Shown piece after piece: positions 62,901-64,000 of a stretch of 64,000 nucleotides of DNA. Source of the stretch: Melieria omissa (taxonomy: Eukaryota; Arthropoda; Insecta; Diptera; Ulidiidae); the NCBI GenBank assembly GCA_963971225.1, contig CAXARI010000032.1, forward strand, positions 992,001 through 1,056,000, given 5' to 3'. Position 1 is the first letter of the stretch; each line of letters begins with the position of its first letter. Made by a program: the position numbers and the translations under genes. Below the pieces are notes generated by a model that was not told the DNA's origin, made no database searches, and worked only from the letters and a program-made list of their open reading frames with translations.

Positions 62901-64000
62901 TGAACAGATCGATGCGCAAGAGTGACATTAAATGGCTGCCTACTGCAAAATCGATAAAATGCTTGTAAAATATGATGATTCTAGGTTTATAGAAAAACGA
63001 AAAACCTTAAAACCTAGCTGGAGTTTTGAGCTTTCATAAATGGGGTCAATCTTCTCGCTATCTCAGATAATGCAGGAGAATTTCGTTGTGGAAAAGTGAT
63101 ATCGACCACATGATACATCTATATCAGGAGTGCCCAAAATCTTCTTATGGAAAAGCAAAAACCAATACATGTAAAGTTGACCAAAAAAAATTCAAACAAA
63201 TTATTTAATTAATTGAATTAGTTGAAAGCACATTGTGCATTTCGCTTGACCCTTAAAATTATAAGTGAAAAAAATATAATGTTCCCATTTGTCATTGCCG
63301 AAAGGCCAACCAATCGCCAAAACAAAAACTACAACAACAAAAGCATCTAATTTTTTTTCATACATACAATTTCTTGAGGCAACAAAACAAAAATCCGCGC
63401 AGCCCCCACACGTGTTGCTTCGTTGCTGTCACAACAACGACTGATTGAAAGAATGCACCTCTGATCTATATAACCAATCAAATGCTTGTGGAACCTAAGT
63501 ACGCACAATCACTTTAATCAAAATGGCGTCAAAATTATGCCAGAGTGACCACCTTTCACCAATTTGGTAAATAAAAAAAATATCCCACCGCCAGCATGAT
63601 CGAAATTATGGCTGTTAAATCTCGACCCGTTAACGGATTTTAATAATATTATGCCTTATTATTTAGCTAGACTCGTATGCTTTCTATAATGGTATCAATC
63701 ATCCTTCTATACCCCAAGGTTCGAAAGCAAATCGATTTGGAACGGTGACTTTGAAAAAATTGCTACTTGGGTGCAACCACTAAAATGCTTGTCAACACCA
63801 AATGCATAAGTGCATATTAATAATTGACCCCTTAAAATTTAGCCAGAGTCTTATGCTTTCTATATTGGTCCCTACCTTTTCATTATCCTTCAGGAATAAT
63901 GAGCATATCGATGCGCAAGATAACATTGAAAAACTGCCTATTACAAAATACACACTCACCACTAAAGTGCTTATAGATTCCAAACGGTATGGGTTACGTT

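Larger units (their letters stand above)
41415..64000 (+). repeat. Right part of ~1.18-kb tandem array (3' part of unit 30 to partial unit 49)
   Basis: This continues the same array in the same orientation after the retrotransposon. Units begin at 42271, 43468, 44665, 45845, 47024, 48222, 49403, 50550, about 51735, 52894, about 54078, 55240, 56419, about 57600, 58763, about 59946, 61109, 62306 and 63487; the last is cut by the window edge. The approximate starts are units that lost the usual start motif through a 27-bp deletion. Units carrying the 16-bp insert are 31, 32, 35, 38, 40, 43, 45 and 47. Unit 30, with the retrotransposon and one TGCA removed, is 1,180 bp, so the insertion caused no other rearrangement. 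No host gene is visible anywhere in this stretch. Confidence 0.97.

Noticed and set aside
1..64000. rRNA, 5S, histone, tRNA or snRNA tandem gene arrays
   Set aside because: The unit contains no recognisable conserved core, box A/B promoter or histone frame, and is AT-rich throughout.
1..64000. Stellate or Su(Ste) array, suggested by the similar unit length (~1.2 kb)
   Set aside because: No casein-kinase-II-beta-like frame is seen on either strand of the unit.
1..64000. CRISPR array or bacterial operon
   Set aside because: The repeats are kilobase-sized without short spacers. There are no cas-like genes or ribosome-binding sites, and the coding content is an insect retroelement.

Overview
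The window is eukaryotic, almost certainly insect and most likely a drosophilid. It holds no recognisable host protein-coding gene. It is one very long head-to-tail tandem array of an AT-rich unit of about 1.18 kb, broken once by a complete endogenous-retrovirus-type (errantivirus, Ty3/gypsy group) LTR retrotransposon. The insect call rests on the gag/pol/env errantivirus with a primer-binding site matching the 3' end of insect tRNA-Lys(CTT), and on the AT-rich, satellite-like context. The species and the name of the repeat family cannot be fixed from the sequence alone.

Layout. Positions 1-33922 are array (units 1-29 and the first part of unit 30). Positions 33923-41414 are the 7,492-bp retrotransposon on the minus strand, flanked by the 4-bp target duplication TGCA. 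Positions 41415-64000 are array again (rest of unit 30, units 31-48, start of unit 49). All units point the same way, and the array runs off both window edges, so it is longer than 56 kb. Most units are 1,180-1,182 bp. A second class of 1,197-1,198 bp carries a 16-bp insert. A handful carry deletions.

Inside one unit. About two thirds is made of diverged monomers of roughly 170-185 bp. Each starts near a TTAAAAT..TAGC.AGAG motif and carries a phased ATCGA(T) motif. The remaining third is a non-monomeric segment that looks like a promoter: CCAAT, a CACGTG E-box, then TATATAA 58 bp after the E-box. It is followed by an ATG in good Kozak context that opens only a 15-codon frame ending on a possible splice donor. 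Every unit could therefore be a small transcription unit. Arrays of this design in Drosophila (for example Su(Ste), and by report AT-chX) make piRNA precursors, but that role here is inference.

History. Several multi-unit blocks are duplicated nearly perfectly at distinct spacings (3,035, 4,702, 5,935, 7,130 net of the insertion, and 2,345 within 5,869 bp). This shows recent unequal exchange or segmental amplification within the array. The retrotransposon is young: its two 316-bp LTRs are identical by eye and its target duplication is intact. Gag and pol are open and joined by a classic -1 slippery heptamer. A splice acceptor sits directly before the env ATG. env is interrupted by one frame break in a homopolymer.
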